64,000 bases of DNA from Tetrahymena thermophila SB210. Lineage: Eukaryota; Ciliophora; Oligohymenophorea; Hymenostomatida; Tetrahymenidae. Positions 63,226 through 64,000 of this stretch are shown here, piece by piece; position 1 is the stretch's first letter, and every line of letters starts with the position of its first letter. Location of the stretch: assembly GCF_000189635.1 (NCBI RefSeq), contig NW_002476463.1, positions 186,001 to 250,000 on the forward strand. Reading direction: 5' to 3'. The notes beneath the pieces were generated by a model. That model had not been told where the DNA came from and did no database searches. It saw only the letters and a list, made by a program, of their open reading frames with translations. Position numbers and translations under genes: made by a program.

Positions 63226-63966
63226 TCAAAGATAATTAGTTTATCCATCGTTGAGCGGGTTCTTTACTAAAGGAACTCCCATTTGAGGCTTAGGTTGCAT
63301 GTCATAATTTCCTAATTAGGCCTCATAAATACCAGGAATTTGTTGATTTTGCTGTTGTTAAGGTGCCATAAAAAATTATTGTTATGGAGGATAATATAAA
63401 TAGTTCATTTAGATTGGATTTGTTTATTAAATAGGTTGGTTAGGATATACTACAGGCTAGAATTATAAATTATTCTAGCCATACATTTGTTAATTATGAT
63501 ATGGTATTTATGCATTTTAATTTGTTACATCAACCCTATATTGATTATTCATTAAATCATTATTGTTTTTTTAAGCAGCTTGTTGTAAAGCTTATAACGC
63601 TAGCTATCTTTTTCTCCTCTAATAACAGAAACATGCTATCCCAATAATTATTACTAAACCAAAAACTATAGGAACTACTATTGCTACAACAGGAGATTTA
63701 TTAGTGTTTACTATTTAGCTCTATTAATTGCTTGAAGTACATGATCCTGCGCTTTAAGAAGTACAGTATCCTTCATGGCAGCAGTTTGAACTGCAAGAAT
63801 TATTAGAAACACAAATTTTTGCACAGGTCAGAGAACTATATGTACATTATCCAAACGAATCAAGACATAATTTAAAGCCTAAATTAAAACAGCCTTATGC
63901 AGTTAAGCATTTTGTGGTAGTAAATAAAAGTTGTAAAATAAACAAAATTTCTACTTAAAATTTCAT
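63226..63966 (-). CDS. Ten-cysteine type I membrane protein, family member 5
   Basis: A single exon of 246 residues, complete in the window. Signal peptide (1 to about 23), ectodomain with C-x7-C-x6-C-x6-C-x3-C-x5-C-x3-CC-x4-C-x7-C, an S/Q/N linker, a membrane span (V-A-I-V-V-P-I-V-F-G-L-V-I-I-I) followed by R-R-K-R, and a Q/N/P/Y/M tail with I-P-G-I-Y-E-A-Q-L-G-N-Y. It ends T-N-Y-L. It is closer to members 3 and 4 than to 1 and 2 but has diverged in the tail, so it is an older duplicate. Its promoter lies mostly beyond the 34 bases left in the window. Confidence 0.85.
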
Positions 63967-64000
63967 TTATTAAGAGTTTATATAAAATATCTTTGAACTA

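Overview
This window looks like macronuclear DNA of an oligohymenophorean ciliate, most likely Tetrahymena or a close relative. The base composition is extremely AT-rich. Conserved proteins (MCM3, the SUMO E1 subunit UBA2, a TMEM33/Pom33 protein) read through only if TAA and TAG are glutamine and TGA is the sole stop. Introns are short and AT-rich (mostly 50-200 nt, GTA...TAG/AAG), and genes are separated by long AT-rich spacers. That excludes Paramecium-type 25-nt introns as the rule and excludes bacteria. All coordinates below come from reading with this code and joining exons by splice site, phase and homology. Species assignment is inference.

Left third (1-18156). A 1421-residue cysteine-rich transmembrane surface protein has part of its 3' end duplicated just downstream. 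Two paralogous GPI-anchor-like cysteine-rich surface proteins (359 and 351 aa) flank an EXPERA/emopamil-binding-like membrane protein. Then come a Q-rich coiled-coil protein with two introns and a large leucine-rich-repeat (LRR) protein on the minus strand.

Middle (18157-45247). The housekeeping genes are MCM3 (four exons) and UBA2 (three exons), convergently arranged. They are followed by a two-pass membrane protein, a LITAF-type zinc protein, a C2H2/AT-hook protein, a TPR-like protein in four exons, and a small five-exon gene of unknown function. The most unusual locus is an LRR gene at 36947-40782: eleven consecutive internal exons of exactly 90 nt, each encoding one 30-residue repeat in the same phase, separated by similar introns. 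It converges on an ankyrin-SAM-SAM gene in which three successive exons are exactly 99 nt, one 33-residue ankyrin repeat each. A TMEM33/Pom33-family gene follows.

Right third (45248-64000). Gene-poor DNA holds two weak F-box-like fragments and a pair of hairpins, then a K/Q-rich three-exon gene and a 412-aa helical protein. The end of the window carries five minus-strand genes of one family: signal peptide, ten-cysteine ectodomain (C-x5-C-x3-CC-x4-C core), one membrane span and a Q/N/P/Y/M-rich cytoplasmic tail. The first two lie in a ~2.6-kb tandem duplication and the next two in a ~1.8-kb tandem duplication. One copy carries a one-base frameshift in a 14-base homopolymer. GC-rich palindromes, rare in this DNA, sit at the duplication junctions. 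Both ends of the window are therefore rich in duplicating cysteine-rich surface proteins, with conserved housekeeping genes between.
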